This document shows positions 48,901-60,151 of a stretch of DNA of 64,000 nucleotides, in pieces. The stretch comes from Ciborinia camelliae. Its lineage: Eukaryota; Ascomycota; Leotiomycetes; Helotiales; Sclerotiniaceae. Within the stretch, counting starts at the first letter, position 1. Each line of letters opens with the position of its first letter. Location of the stretch: assembly GCA_025890175.1 (NCBI GenBank), contig JANPYM010000015.1, forward strand, positions 177,548-241,547. The letters are read 5' to 3'. The notes beneath the pieces are model-generated. The model ran no database searches. It had not been told where the DNA came from and saw nothing but the letters and a program-made list of their open reading frames with translations. The position numbers were made by a program, and so were the translations under genes.

Positions 48901-51900
48901 AAAAGTAAAGTAAATAAATTTTCTTTTTATAACAATTTCGATTATTATATTAAATTTAATAGATTTAATATATTTAGTTATATATTATTGTTTTAAATAT
49001 TCAACAAAAATTTGAATTTCATTAAAAAATATATTAATAATAATTTTAAAATTTTTTTTATTAAATTTAATAAAACAGTTTTTGTATTTTTGATTTTATT
49101 TATTCAAAAATTTAAAGATAAATTGTAATTTGATATCAATTATTATAAAGTTAATTTTATTATTAAAAAAAATATTTATTTTTTATTTTTAATTAATAAA
49201 ATTTTAATTTAAATAATTAAATCGAAATTTATAATCAAATTTAATATTTGTTATATTTTTAATTAAATTTAAATAAAAATTGAAAAAAATATAGATTTAA
49301 TTATATTTTGTATAAGGTTTGAATTATTTTATTATAAGATTATATTATTTGAATTATATAATAAATTAATTATATTTTAATATTATATTAATAATATATT
49401 TTAAAAATTTTTAAAATTTTTTATATTTATTTATATAAATAATATTTTAATTTATAATAAAAATTGTAATAAATATATTAATTATGTATATTAAATATTT
49501 AATATTTTTAAAAAGATTAATTTATAAATTAATAATAAAAAATACGAATTTTTTATTTAAAAAATTAAGTTTTTAGATTTGATTTTGTTAATTAATAATA
49601 TTAAAATAAATTTTGCAAAAATTTAGATTATTTTTAATTAAAAATATTTTAAAAATATAAAAAACGTTTTATGTTTTATAAATTTTATAAATTTTTATAA
49701 ACAATTTATTAATAAATATTTTTAAATTTATAAATTATTAATTAATTTATAAATCAAAGTTAACAAAATATTTAATTTTAATTAAATTTTTAATTATAAA
49801 AAAACATTTTTAAGATTAAAAAATATTGTTATTTATATTTTTGTTTTAATATATTTCAATTAAAATAAAAAAATATTTATTAAATATAATATCTTTAATT
49901 ATATTATTAAAAATACTTTTTTTTTAAATTGAAAATAATAAATAATTATATTTTATTATTTATTTTTTCAAAAAAATAATGTTAATTAAATACAATTACA
50001 AAATTTATAATAAAAAATTGTTTATTATTATTTATTATTTTGAAAAATAAAAAATTGATATTTAAAAAATTAAAATTTTGATAAATATATTTATTAATTA
50101 TAAAATATTTTAGTATTATATAATTATAAAAAAATTTATTAAGCAATACATTTGATAAACTATATTTTTTATTAATTATAATTTTTAAATAATATATTAA
50201 TTAAAAAAAAAAATAATAAAATTAACGTTTTAAATTAATAAATTTAAAATTTTTTGTATAACAAAATAAATGATAAAGTTTAATATTAATAATAAATTGT
50301 TTTAAATTATAATTAAATTTATTTAAATATTTAATTTAAAATTTATATTATAAATATTTTTAATTTATTTTATAACAAAATAGATTTTGATTTTTGTTTT
50401 ATAATATTGAATATATAATATAATAATAAATTTTGTAAATAAATTAAAATAATAATAAAAAACAATATTCAATAAAACAAAAAAAAAATTTTAATATTTT
50501 GTTTTATTTTAAATAATAAATTGTTTTATTATAAATATAAAGTTTGAATTTTAAAATCCAAAAATTAATAAACAAAAATTATTATTAAAATTTATAATTA
50601 ATTAATTATTAATTATTTTAATAATATTAAAATTTTGGTAATTTTGAAAAAACAATATTATTAGTTTTATATAAATAAAAATATTTTGTAATATATATAT
50701 AATTATTATATCTATTAAAAAATTAAATATTTATAATAAATTTATTAAAATATATTTTATTTATTTTTGATTTTTGTTTAATTATAATAAAATATATTTA
50801 TAAATTTTATCATTAAATTATTATTAAATTTTAATTTTAATATAATATTAATTATAATTAATTAAATAATCAAAGAATAATATTTTATATTTTATTTTAT
50901 AAATAAATAAAAGATATTTATCAAAAAAATGGTTAAATTAATTATTTAATATATTTTCAAATTATATAAATTATTTAATTTTATTATTTTTAATTAGGAA
51001 TTATAATTTGTTTTAAAATTATAACAATATTTACTTTATATTTTGTAAATTCAAAAATACAAATTTATATTTTATTACTCTAAATTGAATAAATAAATTG
51101 AAAATATTAATAAAAAAATAAAATAATATTTTCAAATATATATATTTTATTAATAAAATAATTAAATAAAATAATTTATATTTATAAAATTTATAATAAA
51201 TAATATTGTTTTTAATATTATAAAAATATTTTTATTTTTTACTAATAAAAATTTCGATTTTTAATTAATTACATTTTAAAGTTGAAATTTTAGGGAAATT
51301 GTAAACAAAAAAAAAGCCTTCAATATTATTTAATAAATAAAAAATATATAAAATATTTTTTATAATAAAATAAATTTTATTTAAATTAAAATAAAAAGTT
51401 TTATTAATAATAAACAAATTTCGATATTATTGTTTAGAGTAAATAATTTTGTTTTTTTAAATATTAAATAATTAAAATTTAAACAATTTTTTATTAAATT
51501 GAAAAATAAATTTGTTAGTTTTTTTTTAATTAACAAAATGTTTAATAATTTTTTTATAAATTTATTTTGTTAAAATATATAAAATATTATAATATTTTTT
51601 ATATATTAATATTATAATATAATTCAAAAAATCTTTTATCCAATTAATATATAAAACAATTTATTATATTAATAATAATTAATAATAATAAAAAATAAAA
51701 ATTGAAATATATTTTGGATTTTAAATTTTATTATAAATAATTATAATACAAAATTTAATAATTAAAATATCTTTTTAATTATATTTATTATAATATCTTT
51801 AGTTTTATATACTATATAAAAAAAAAAAAAGGTTTTTTATATTGCCTATCCAAATCAGCCTAAACTTAAAAATAAAAAAAAACAAAACTGATTTATATTT

Positions 51901-51935
51901 TCGATGTTTCAAATTTATTTTTAAAAAAAAGATAA

Positions 51936-52122
51936 TATTATATTAAAGTTTTTGTTTAATACAATAATTACATAATTGATTATATAATTATTATAATTAT
52001 ATAATCAATATTTATATTAAATAATATTTTTTTCAAAAAAAAAAAAAAAATTTTAGCATAATTCTTTTATCAGATTGTATATCTATAATTTCATTTTATA
52101 ATTCTATGTAATATATATAACA
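51936..52122 (+). mobile_element. Full-length, heavily RIP-mutated family B LTR (right)
   Basis: Aligns base for base with 42,570-42,757 over the first ~100 positions, where almost every difference is C to T or G to A. For example TGTCACGCCAAGG reads TATTATATTAAAG, and GTCACGTGATTGATC reads ATTACATAATTGATT. Only one or two transversions and one T-to-C are seen there. No matching 5-bp duplication is found (GATAA on the left, AAAAT on the right). Confidence 0.85.
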
Positions 52123-52449
52123 AAATTATATAATTCTGTTATTTTTGAATTAATATAATTATATTAAAATCGATTTATATATTTTTAAAATATTATAAAT
52201 TTTGATTATATAATTACATATAAACATTTAAACAATATAAACAATTTAAATAATATAAACAATATAAATAATATAAATAATAAATAATAATTATTAATAA
52301 TATTTTTGTATAACAAACAAAATATTTGGTATAACAAATTTAGACAATCAAATTCAAACTATAGATTTGATTGATCAAACTTTAGTATTTTTGTTTTATT
52401 TGTTAATATTGTTTAAACCCTATATTATTGTTTAATGAAAAAAAAGTTG

Positions 52450-52531
52450 CGATAATCCTTTTCAGTATAGTTCTTTTATTAGATTACTGATCCCTGATTC
52501 CATTCCCATATGTCTAGGTGACGTATATAAT
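52450..52531 (+). mobile_element. Partial, diverged family B-like LTR end
   Basis: ATCCTTTTCAGTATAG and TTCTTTTATTAGATT match the reference LTR. The middle then differs (CTGATCCCTGATTCC), and the end GACGTATATAATACC resembles the LTR terminus GACGCGTATAACA. Base composition is normal, marking the right edge of the A+T-rich block. It is probably the 3' end of a related subfamily. Confidence 0.55.
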
Positions 52532-53349
52532 ACCAAGGGCACAATACTACGGCTACAACCATAGTCACTGCCGTAACACGTGACCCGTATTACTGTAACT
52601 TCGTTGGATGATGATGATGGATGATAACCATTGTTTATAGTTTTTTTATCGGCTATCTCTTTTAATAATAAAATAAGTAAAGTATTGGGCTAGCTGGTCT
52701 AGTGTTTGTATAATTTAGGTAGTTATAACATTTATATAAATAACAATAAGCAAGTTGCAAGTTGCAACTAGAAGGATTATTTTATTTATACACCTTTTTT
52801 ACTCAATTTTCTCGTGCATAATATGATACTTAAACTTATTAAATTAGAGGCTCTGTATTACTAAAAAAAACTTGAATAAGAGTACCAGCAAACGAATAAG
52901 TATTCTAGACACTTGCTAAATTTCTCTCCCATAATGGTGGTGTAAGGGATGCGTTATACTTTTTGACTCGGAGGAATGCAATAGTGAGGTCTTAAGAGGA
53001 GGGGTTTTATAGGTTTGTGGGGATACTTTCGCTTTCTCTGATAACTCTCTGAATTTGAACTAGAGGTAAACTGGGAGAGGGAGAAGTGGGATTACGGATT
53101 ATAGATTATTATCCCTCTCATATGACTGTAAAGGAACTTCCCCAAAGCTCGACTATTTTAGCGTTTTCGCGAATGCTTTCCAAGCAAATATTTACATCGA
53201 TAACTTGAATGCGTAGGACAACTTGCATTTATATCACGAGATACCTGCCTATCACCAATCCTCGGAATAGAAAAGAGCTATTAAATTCAACAGACCGTAT
53301 TACAAATCCTCCCCTTCCCAATCTTTAAATTTTAAAACATTTCAAGTTT
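52532..53349. other. Intergenic, 3' of the OTU-like pseudoenzyme gene
   Basis: Contains a GTAACACGTGACCC site near 52,576-52,590 and an ATGATG run near 52,606-52,622. Composition is normal from here on. No gene recognised. Confidence 0.45.
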
Positions 53350-54639
53350 CTAATACCTTATCCAGGTTGGAAGTTGTTGACCCGGTTTCTTCTGCACTTC
53401 CGGGCCCCCAAGATAGCATCCTAAAGCGATGGAAAGATCTCCACTCTTAGGTACCGGCAAACCAAAATACGTTTCCGGCGTTCCTCCCCAGCGAGGTGGA
53501 TGTGTAAGTGGAGCTGGGTACCCCGGACGATTGCTGAATACCTTTCTCCATGGATGATTGTGACCATCCCAATTCTCCTCCGTCCCCGTCGCCGAGGGGG
53601 GTAATCTCGCCTTTGTATTTTCGAACGTGGGCCGCACATATCGGAAATCAGAATGCCGAGCCGGGGCTGGCATGTTCAACATCATGGGTTCGTAAAGCTG
53701 CCATACCGGGAGGAGGTTTGCCCCGGGAAGGTTTCGAAATTTCAACGGTAAGTTGCTGAGGGTTAGTCGGATGAATTTATGCGGATTGTTGTATTCGCCC
53801 CGAATGGTTGGGATGAAATGCTGCGCTTCTTGTGCCACCGTCGTTCCTCTTTGCCCTACTGGTGGTTGATAAAGGAAAACCACTAGGAAGACTCCATACA
53901 AATCGGCAGTGATTTGTTGAATGTCTTCGTGTCTAACGGCACAATATGGAATCCCTAATCTTTCTAACAAATTTAGATTGTTGTGGCCTTTTCGTGTTCT
54001 ATTCAGTTCGTGGTATAATACATGACGAGGATGTTTTGGGTCTTCGATAGCTCGGTTGAAGAATGTTCTATGTTGGGATTTCACGTGAGGCCAAAGTTCC
54101 CAGTTTCCATATATAGCCCATGCCACTATAGTCTTGTTAGAGACCAATTTCTTGAGAGAGAGAGAGAGAGAGAGCCAGGGGTTTCTTTACCCAGACTTAC
54201 CAGCTCTATAATATGAATTTGATATAGTCCAAAGCAAATTTTGCGGACCATTGTATTGTTCATCTGCGGGATAGCTCCGAACAATATTAAATTTCGTATC
54301 CTCAATCAATGGATAACCACTAACTCCGATCTCATTGAATGGATCCAAGGCTTTCTTCTTCACCGTCGGTGTAACGAGTTGATACTCCTCCATGGTTTCC
54401 TGTAAACGTTGATCCGGCAGCTCATCAATATCGGTTTCGAAGTTGATCTCAGGTAGTGGGGGAACTTGTTGACCATAAAAAGTTGAGAGCCACTGGACGA
54501 CGTTGAATTGAGGGGGATCTCTAGGGTTATTTCTTCCTGGTTGAATCGGTATGTAGTCACTGATATCTGCTCCCGAACCTTTTATTTGTCCCCCCGCGAT
54601 GTTTTCGGTTGTATAATGTGGGAGAAGAACTTGAGACAT
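53350..54639 (-). CDS. OTU-fold protein lacking the catalytic Cys and His (probable pseudoenzyme)
   Basis: Exons 54,639-54,201 and 54,125-53,350 give 404 residues; the 75-bp intron has a GTAAGT donor and a CTAAC...TATAG acceptor region with a (CT)n tract. Residues 1-130 have no known domain. At 138-147 the sequence TISNSYYRAVA matches the OTU nucleophile motif (N-C-x-[FY]-R-A-[VIL]-[SA]) but has Ser142 where the catalytic Cys belongs. The central part (IYGNWELWPHVKSQHRTFF, HPRH, ITADLYGVFLVVFLY) aligns with the neighbour at 55,358-57,129. The region matching the neighbour's His motif (GEYNNPHKFIRLTLSN) is not followed by HY. The C-terminal ~130 residues are Pro-rich. The intron lies at the same codon and phase (phase 1, just after the motif) as in the paralogue. 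No signal peptide. Inferred role: ubiquitin binding or decoy without protease activity; unproven. Confidence 0.7.
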
Positions 54640-55357
54640 TTTGAGATTATAGTTTAGAGATACTCCGTAGTTGAAGTTTGCTGTGTGAGTGAGTATAATA
54701 TATCTTTACACCTCTTTTTTAAAACATAGAGATCATTGACTCTGTATACAACTTTCTTATAATAAAGCAGTTGGTTTTCATTTTGTCAGTCTTTATTTTT
54801 TCGGATCATAGTTCTTTAGCTTGAATATTGAACAAAGCAAAATCCAAGTCCGGTCTTTACATTATCTTTTGCAGGGACAAAGAACTGGATACTGATAGTT
54901 TCAAGCAGTGATCCTGGTGTATCAATACCTAGCTATATTATCTATTATAGAGGAAGGAAAAGTGTATCAACGCCAGATATTTTACTAGCCTGTAACTGTA
55001 GATGCCCTTGGCGTCTAAGAATACAAGTCAACTCAACACTGTTGTATCATAATTCTCGGCACAAATCAACTACTTTCTATTTGGAATTATGTTAGTAATA
55101 ATCCAGTGATATAAAACACATTTCGGATCTCTATGCACTGTGGTTTTATTATTCCGTGAATTTAATAAAATCGGCTACAATATATGTGTAATATTGAACT
55201 TTGTACATTGGATCCCCAACCCTCCTTCTCCTTTTCCAAATTCTAGTCAAAACGGCAGAATCAAAATACTCAAAACTAATACATTTGAAGATATCTCAGC
55301 ATAAATTTTACCCCTCTTGAATAAATACTCATCAATTTCTCAGTGAATCGCTCATCT
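54640..55357. other. Intergenic region between the two OTU-like genes
   Basis: 718 bp holding the promoter of the 54,639 gene and the 3' region of the 57,129 gene. No repeat or other gene recognised. Confidence 0.5.
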
Positions 55358-57129
55358 TTATTGTTCAAGATAACATGATCGACCACTTTTGGCGGAGACC
55401 TTGGCAGGAGCCGCTTTAGAAGGTACCTTTCCGGCGGCTTTCGCAGGGGCTTTTGATGTTTCTTCTTCATCCTCATTATCTCTATCGAGACTGACAATGT
55501 TCTTTATGGTCTCGTCGACTGAGGCAATAGTTGTCCTAGATTTTCTGACAGTTCCACGGTTGATGGCATTGTTTGCTCTCTTACCCACCACTTTATCGAA
55601 GTTGGGTCATTCTCCTGCGCCGCTGCCTCCCTCTCTCTCTTCAGCCATGTCAAGATTTTATTTATATCAACAGATCCATTTGCATCAGTAATCCCAAGAA
55701 TTCTAGTAATATCAATATCATTTGGATTCGGAATTATCGGCTGTGCAATAGGTGGAGGCAAAATCGGTCTGCCTTTTCCACCCGGAGGTGACTGCTTAGT
55801 CCATCCTGGTCTGGGCGTTATAGTTACACCATCTGGAAATGGAAATTGTGTTTCGGGGTTATTGCGTGGGGCTAAGTTTTGATAGTGATTCCCATTGATG
55901 ATATGGAAAAACATATGGGTTGCGTTGTATTGGCCATATAGACCAATGGTCTGATAATCTTGTGGATCCTTTTGTTCCCTTGGTATATTTTCGGGTCCTT
56001 CGAATTGCTCGTAAAGAATTATAAAGAGGTTAAAGATGTCAGCCGTTACACTGAAGAGTTCGGATGATTGCCAAGCCTAAAAGAGTTATGATTAGATCCG
56101 CACTATCATCTCTCTATGAGTATGAAGGTCAACTTACATGTGGATTACATAGTTGTTGCCACATATTCATTCTGCTGGTGGAACTTCTCGTTGCATTCAA
56201 AAGCCAATAAAAGTCATATCGTGGGTGAGCAGGATGGGTGAGCACATATCGGAAAAACCATAGATGGCAATATTTCACGATATGCCACCACTCGGTCGTT
56301 CCATATAGACCCATAGAAACTGAGACTATCAGCACAAATTCTTACCAAAATATAGCAATAGAACTATAAACTTACCAGCAGCAAAATAGCAGTCCCCAGA
56401 TGACGATTTTGTATCCATGGGATAAAATCCTTGTCCATCCATATATTTGAGATTTTTCTTGTATTTCTTATTTGCTGACTTTCGGACGGGCATCTCCGCG
56501 TCTCTCGGGAGTTTCTTCCAATCAGCCGGGATACTATCTCGTACTACCCTGTCGTCATCGGCTTTTGGATCGTTTCTCCATCCATATTCATAATTCCCGG
56601 GTCCCGGGAATTCTTTGCGTAGTCGATCCGTATCAGGATTTTCAACTCTGGAAGCTCGAGCGGCTTGAGGAGACAAGGGTAAAATCCCTGGTGGTCGTGC
56701 TGGAATACCACGAGGTTCTTTTAGGGATTGAGGAACTCCCTTGCCATTGCCTTTGTCTCTTGCCTCCTTTAGTGGTTTTTTATCAACTTTTATCCTCTTT
56801 TCCTCCTTTTCTTTCTCTATCTCGTGAGCGCGACGACGCTTCCTCCTCTCGGCTTCTGAATCAGTGGAGCTTTCATCCAAAGGGGGAGAAGGAGAAGGAA
56901 CAGGTTTACGGGAAGGCCGCCATTCGGGATGGAGTACGTCCCATGCATCTTTCTTGGACTTTCCGCTAAGCCATTTTGTTGGCTGTGTGAATTCCATGCC
57001 TCTTGCATTATCTCCGAACGGACCTTTCTTTTGCACGGGTTCGGTGTATTCGGGTCGTTTGGGTTTGGGACGAGGTACGTTAATATTCGGGTCCCGAGTA
57101 AGGGCGCGGGCGAGCTTTTGATCATCCAT
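55358..57129 (-). CDS. OTU-family cysteine protease-like protein (putative deubiquitinase)
   Basis: Four exons on the minus strand (57,129-56,376, 56,319-56,138, 56,076-55,589, 55,535-55,358) give 533 residues. Residues 1-240 are unstructured and charged, with RRKRRRAHEIEKEKEEKRIK, a likely nuclear localisation signal. The OTU-like core begins at SSGDCYFAAVSMG, with Cys247 as candidate nucleophile and Asp246 beside it. It continues through LYGTTEWWHIVKYCHLWFF, HPAHPRY and VTADIFNLFIILY. It ends with HMFFHIINGNHYQNLAP, where His376 sits in the H-Y context of OTU proteases. The tail is Pro-rich and then acidic/Ala-Lys-rich. Introns 1 and 2 (56 and 61 bp) are standard. Intron 3 (53 bp, GTGGGT donor) is inferred because the frame must change there; a 1-nt indel near 55,605-55,610 is the alternative. 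OTU membership rests on motif spacing and needs a profile search. Confidence 0.65.
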
Positions 57130-58371
57130 GATATATTATGGTCTAAGTTCAAAACAATTCGTTTGCTACCATCGGAGGTTTCTGTGATGACTTGGAACAG
57201 GTCCAGTTTTTTTGACTATTTTATAATCTTATGAATACAAATTTCGCATGAGATTTCTATAAACTGTGACAAAGAGCTTAGTGATGTTTTTTTCTCCTCA
57301 CCGAAGTGACCATTTTTGACGTTTTGGGATATAGAATGAAAGAGTTGACTATGGAGATAAAGAAGAAACTTTGCCGGAATGAGGAGGATACAAAGAGTGT
57401 CCCTTTGTTTATTTTGAAACTTTCATACAATAGACATGGAATATTTCTCGAAAAATATATGTTGATTGAATGCGGTGAGAGACATAGCATTCCATTGCCA
57501 ATTTTCCATTGATGAAATAGGAAAAGGGGGTAATCATGATTTAGCGACAACACTTCACAGTATAATGACAACACTCAATATTGGCAAAGATTGTTGCATG
57601 TAACTAGAATCTAGACTTCTATAAAGTTATCGTATAATCAATGAATATATATCATGCCTTCGTAGCATTGATATATCAAGGGGGGCTTAGATTCACTCTT
57701 TGCCCAGAATAACATCCTCTGCTCTTGAAGTTGTATCTTTGCCATATGGATCAACCAAAATCATATATACTCTATTCGATGGGAAATACAAGCTTTAGCT
57801 TCAAGAAAATCTTCTTGTGAAGTCAAGGGCATTTTATTTTGGAATTTTCCATTTTCCAAACCTTTGCCAACGCATCACCTGCCGACCTCGGACTATCTTG
57901 AAATAACATAAAAAAGTTCGAGAGGCCACTAAAATTTACACCCAGAAAGGACTTCAATATTTGAACACTTGAATATTCAAAATCTCATGTTTCCCAATCC
58001 ATGGCCATCAAGTCAAAAGTGGGCATTCAATCATCATACTTTGAATGCTCATCTGAGACCTACGCAATAGAAAAGTTCGGGTCAATAGTAAAAGCCCTCG
58101 ATTGGATAACAGAAGAGGGTAAAAATAATATACTATAAATGATAGCTTTTAAACCCATACCAAGAACAGACTTCGATAATAACTCGTTTTTTCGATTCGT
58201 TCAACACATTGGACAAGATTGACAGTAGCGTTACGACTAACCCAGTTACAGATGCGGTGATAGAAGTTCCGAATCATCATCCAATAGTCCGTACAATGAC
58301 CAGGGCATGATACATAGAGCAATCCAAATATAATATATATATATATATATATGTGTATGAGTGAGGAGAGA
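57130..58371. other. Gene-free stretch upstream of the OTU-like gene
   Basis: Contains the promoter of the 57,129 gene and an (AT)n run at about 58,331-58,352. Frames such as 57,278-57,574 (minus) are short and unlike proteins. Confidence 0.45.
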
Positions 58372-58661
58372 CTATGTTAGATTCCACTTCTCCCAGGGTC
58401 CCAGCCCACCATTATCCATGACGATTACAAAATACGACAGCAAAAACAGCACCAAAACATGACAAATATTAGAGAAGACTACTGTCATCATTGCCCAAGT
58501 CCTATCAAGTAACATCTCGAAGACTTGTCTCTGATATTCTGGTAAAAAGGGGCACCGAAGTTGCAAAGCACTATCAGAACTTTGTTTCGAAGCTACTTCG
58601 GGTGTTGCTCAACTTTGAGTGCCGGTCCCACGACTTCATTTTCGTGTATCCATGACGACAT
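58372..58661 (-). pseudogene. Possible small membrane-protein gene with a 1-nt frameshift
   Basis: From the ATG at 58,661 a protein-like frame starts MSSWIHENEVVGPALKVEQH and hits a stop after 22 codons. The next frame continues without a start codon as EVASKQSSDSALQLRCPFLP and ends at 58,372 with a strongly hydrophobic helix (FSNICHVLVLFLLSYFVIVM). The switch point is a CCC run at 58,600-58,602, and one base fewer or more there would join the halves into about 95 residues. No usable splice sites lie between them. It could be a decayed gene, a sequencing error or chance. Confidence 0.3.
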
Positions 58662-59590
58662 GGTTGCTTCTGGATAGACATACAAATCTTTTGTCCGTGA
58701 GCAACATCTGCTTGTGGGTTTCTAGGAGGCACCCAAAGACGATTTATATAATCAGTTATTTACGTGGTCGAATCAACTACGGGGTAGATTAAGAATCAAC
58801 AACCATTGCTTGATCCACACATCCCCCACTTGCCTGCCATCAATCTACTTTACATGAGGATTTTTTTTCAAATACCAATATGATATCGTGCACGGAATTC
58901 GCTTTCTTTTCATCCATGCTGCACCCACAACCTCCAGCATCTAGTTGATATAAAGGTTATCCGTTCAAGTAAATTTGTAAATGGCACAGTTTAGAAGATG
59001 CCAGAAAATGATAACAGGTGCAGGTTCTGGAGATTACCATTGGGAATTTGATGCCACGACAGGCATTACCAAATTTCCGTTTTTCCCCGGAGCCCTTTTG
59101 TCTAATATCACCTTGATATACTTTTTATCAAGAGCTATCTCTATTCGCCCGGACACTGTATTTGACAATAAGTAATAAGCATATATTGCAAAATAAAATG
59201 ACAGCAACAGCAAGGAGTTGGGATGAAAACAAACCATTTTCAGCCGAATGTTAATAAAAATTTAGAAATTACAAAGATTGATTTATGATAAGTTCATGAA
59301 TTATGAATTTACCAAAGGAGCTCAACCACAACTACCCCGATTAAACATCATTTCCCTCCTCTCCATTATCGCCAAGCTCAAAACTATGAATCGGGGTTCA
59401 TAACATGAGTTCCGGATATATATATTTCCGCAAAATCCCCCACACACCGGAAAACCCCACATCCCATCCCCACCTCAAAAATCTCAAGTCCAAAATTCCT
59501 CAAGCAAAACGAATTGGGAGAGCAAATGAAAAGCTCAAAACATTAATGGACAAAAAATTAGAGGACTAGAAAAGCAAAAATAACAAATGT
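58662..59590. other. Gene-free stretch
   Basis: Small overlapping frames on both strands (58,981-59,175 plus, 59,034-59,237 minus) conflict with each other and have no recognisable family. Nothing else seen. Confidence 0.45.
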
Positions 59591-59671
59591 CGACGTCGGC
59601 ATGATTCGAACATGCGCCCCCGAAAGGAATTGATTTCTAGTCAATCACGTTAACCACTCCGTCACGACGCC
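59591..59671 (-). tRNA. tRNA-Ser (anticodon AGA)
   Basis: The reverse complement folds as a class II tRNA of 81 nt. Acceptor stem is GGCGTCG paired with CGACGTC (one G-U pair), with discriminator G. The D-arm contains GAGTGGTTAA. The anticodon stem-loop is ATTGA-CTAGAAA-TCAAT with anticodon AGA (complement at 59,636-59,638). An extended variable arm (TCCTTTCGGGGGC) and T-arm GCATG-TTCGAAT-CATGC complete it. The long variable arm and AGA anticodon identify serine. No intron. It lies at the right edge of the gene island, about 130 bp before the A+T-rich block. Confidence 0.95.
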
Positions 59672-60116
59672 ATACTAGTTTGTTAAAACTCCTAAGCTTT
59701 GTCGCAATATATTCTATAGAAAAAATGGTTACATTTTAAAAAGGGGTAAAGGGAGACAAAGTTCGATGTATATAAGACTATTGTTACGCTGCTAATTTAT
59801 ATATATCTCTTTATAAAATCTAAGATTAAAGTATAATAATACTTGATATATTCTCTAATAAATTTTTTTAAACTAATAATTAGAAACTAAAAAAAAATTA
59901 ATTTCGAGAATTTAATTAGATAATTAATTAAGCGTTAAAGGAATTATTACTATTAGTTCTAATTGGCTATATAGTTAACTATATATAAATAGCTTTAAGA
60001 ACGAGATTGTTTTGATTAGAGAATAGTATTACGAAGTAGTATTAGTCTATATATAGTACGTTAGCTTTTAGATTTATAATCTACTAGTAGAATTATATCT
60101 TTTATAGATTAATTGG

Positions 60117-60144
60117 CGTAGTAGTAAAGCTAACGACTACTACG
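60117..60144 (+). repeat. Short perfect inverted repeat beside the LTR
   Basis: CGTAGTAGT (60,117-60,125) and ACTACTACG (60,136-60,144) form a 9-bp stem with a 10-nt loop, 7 bp before the LTR start. The preceding TGGCGTAGTAG resembles a pol III box A (TGGCNNAGTGG), so this could be the head of a tRNA-derived SINE interrupted by the LTR. No box B was found. Confidence 0.4.
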
Positions 60145-60151
60145 TTATATA

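Larger units (their letters stand above)
45793..52122 (+). mobile_element. RIP-destroyed LTR retrotransposon, ~6.3 kb (family B LTRs)
   Basis: Two family-B LTR copies lie in the same orientation 6.0 kb apart, at 45,793-45,900 (5' part missing) and 51,936-52,122 (full length). The spacing is what a Ty3/gypsy or copia element needs. Just before the right LTR is an A/G tract, AAAAAAAAGATAA (51,923-51,935), at the position of a polypurine tract. No gag-pol frame survives, because the interior is almost only A and T. The two LTRs carry transition mutations relative to the reference at 42,570. An alternative is two independent solo LTRs that happen to be co-oriented. Confidence 0.55.
42290..52450. 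other. Second A+T-rich, gene-free block (RIP-type isochore)
   Basis: Composition falls steeply from about 42,290. No frame beyond about 100 residues exists, and those present (44,195-44,398 and 44,973-45,263 on the minus strand) are Ile/Asn/Lys-rich noise. The block contains a clean solo LTR, a repeat with internal minisatellite and a RIP-destroyed LTR retrotransposon. The stretches 42,760-45,150 and 45,900-51,930 hold nothing else I can name. Confidence 0.85.
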
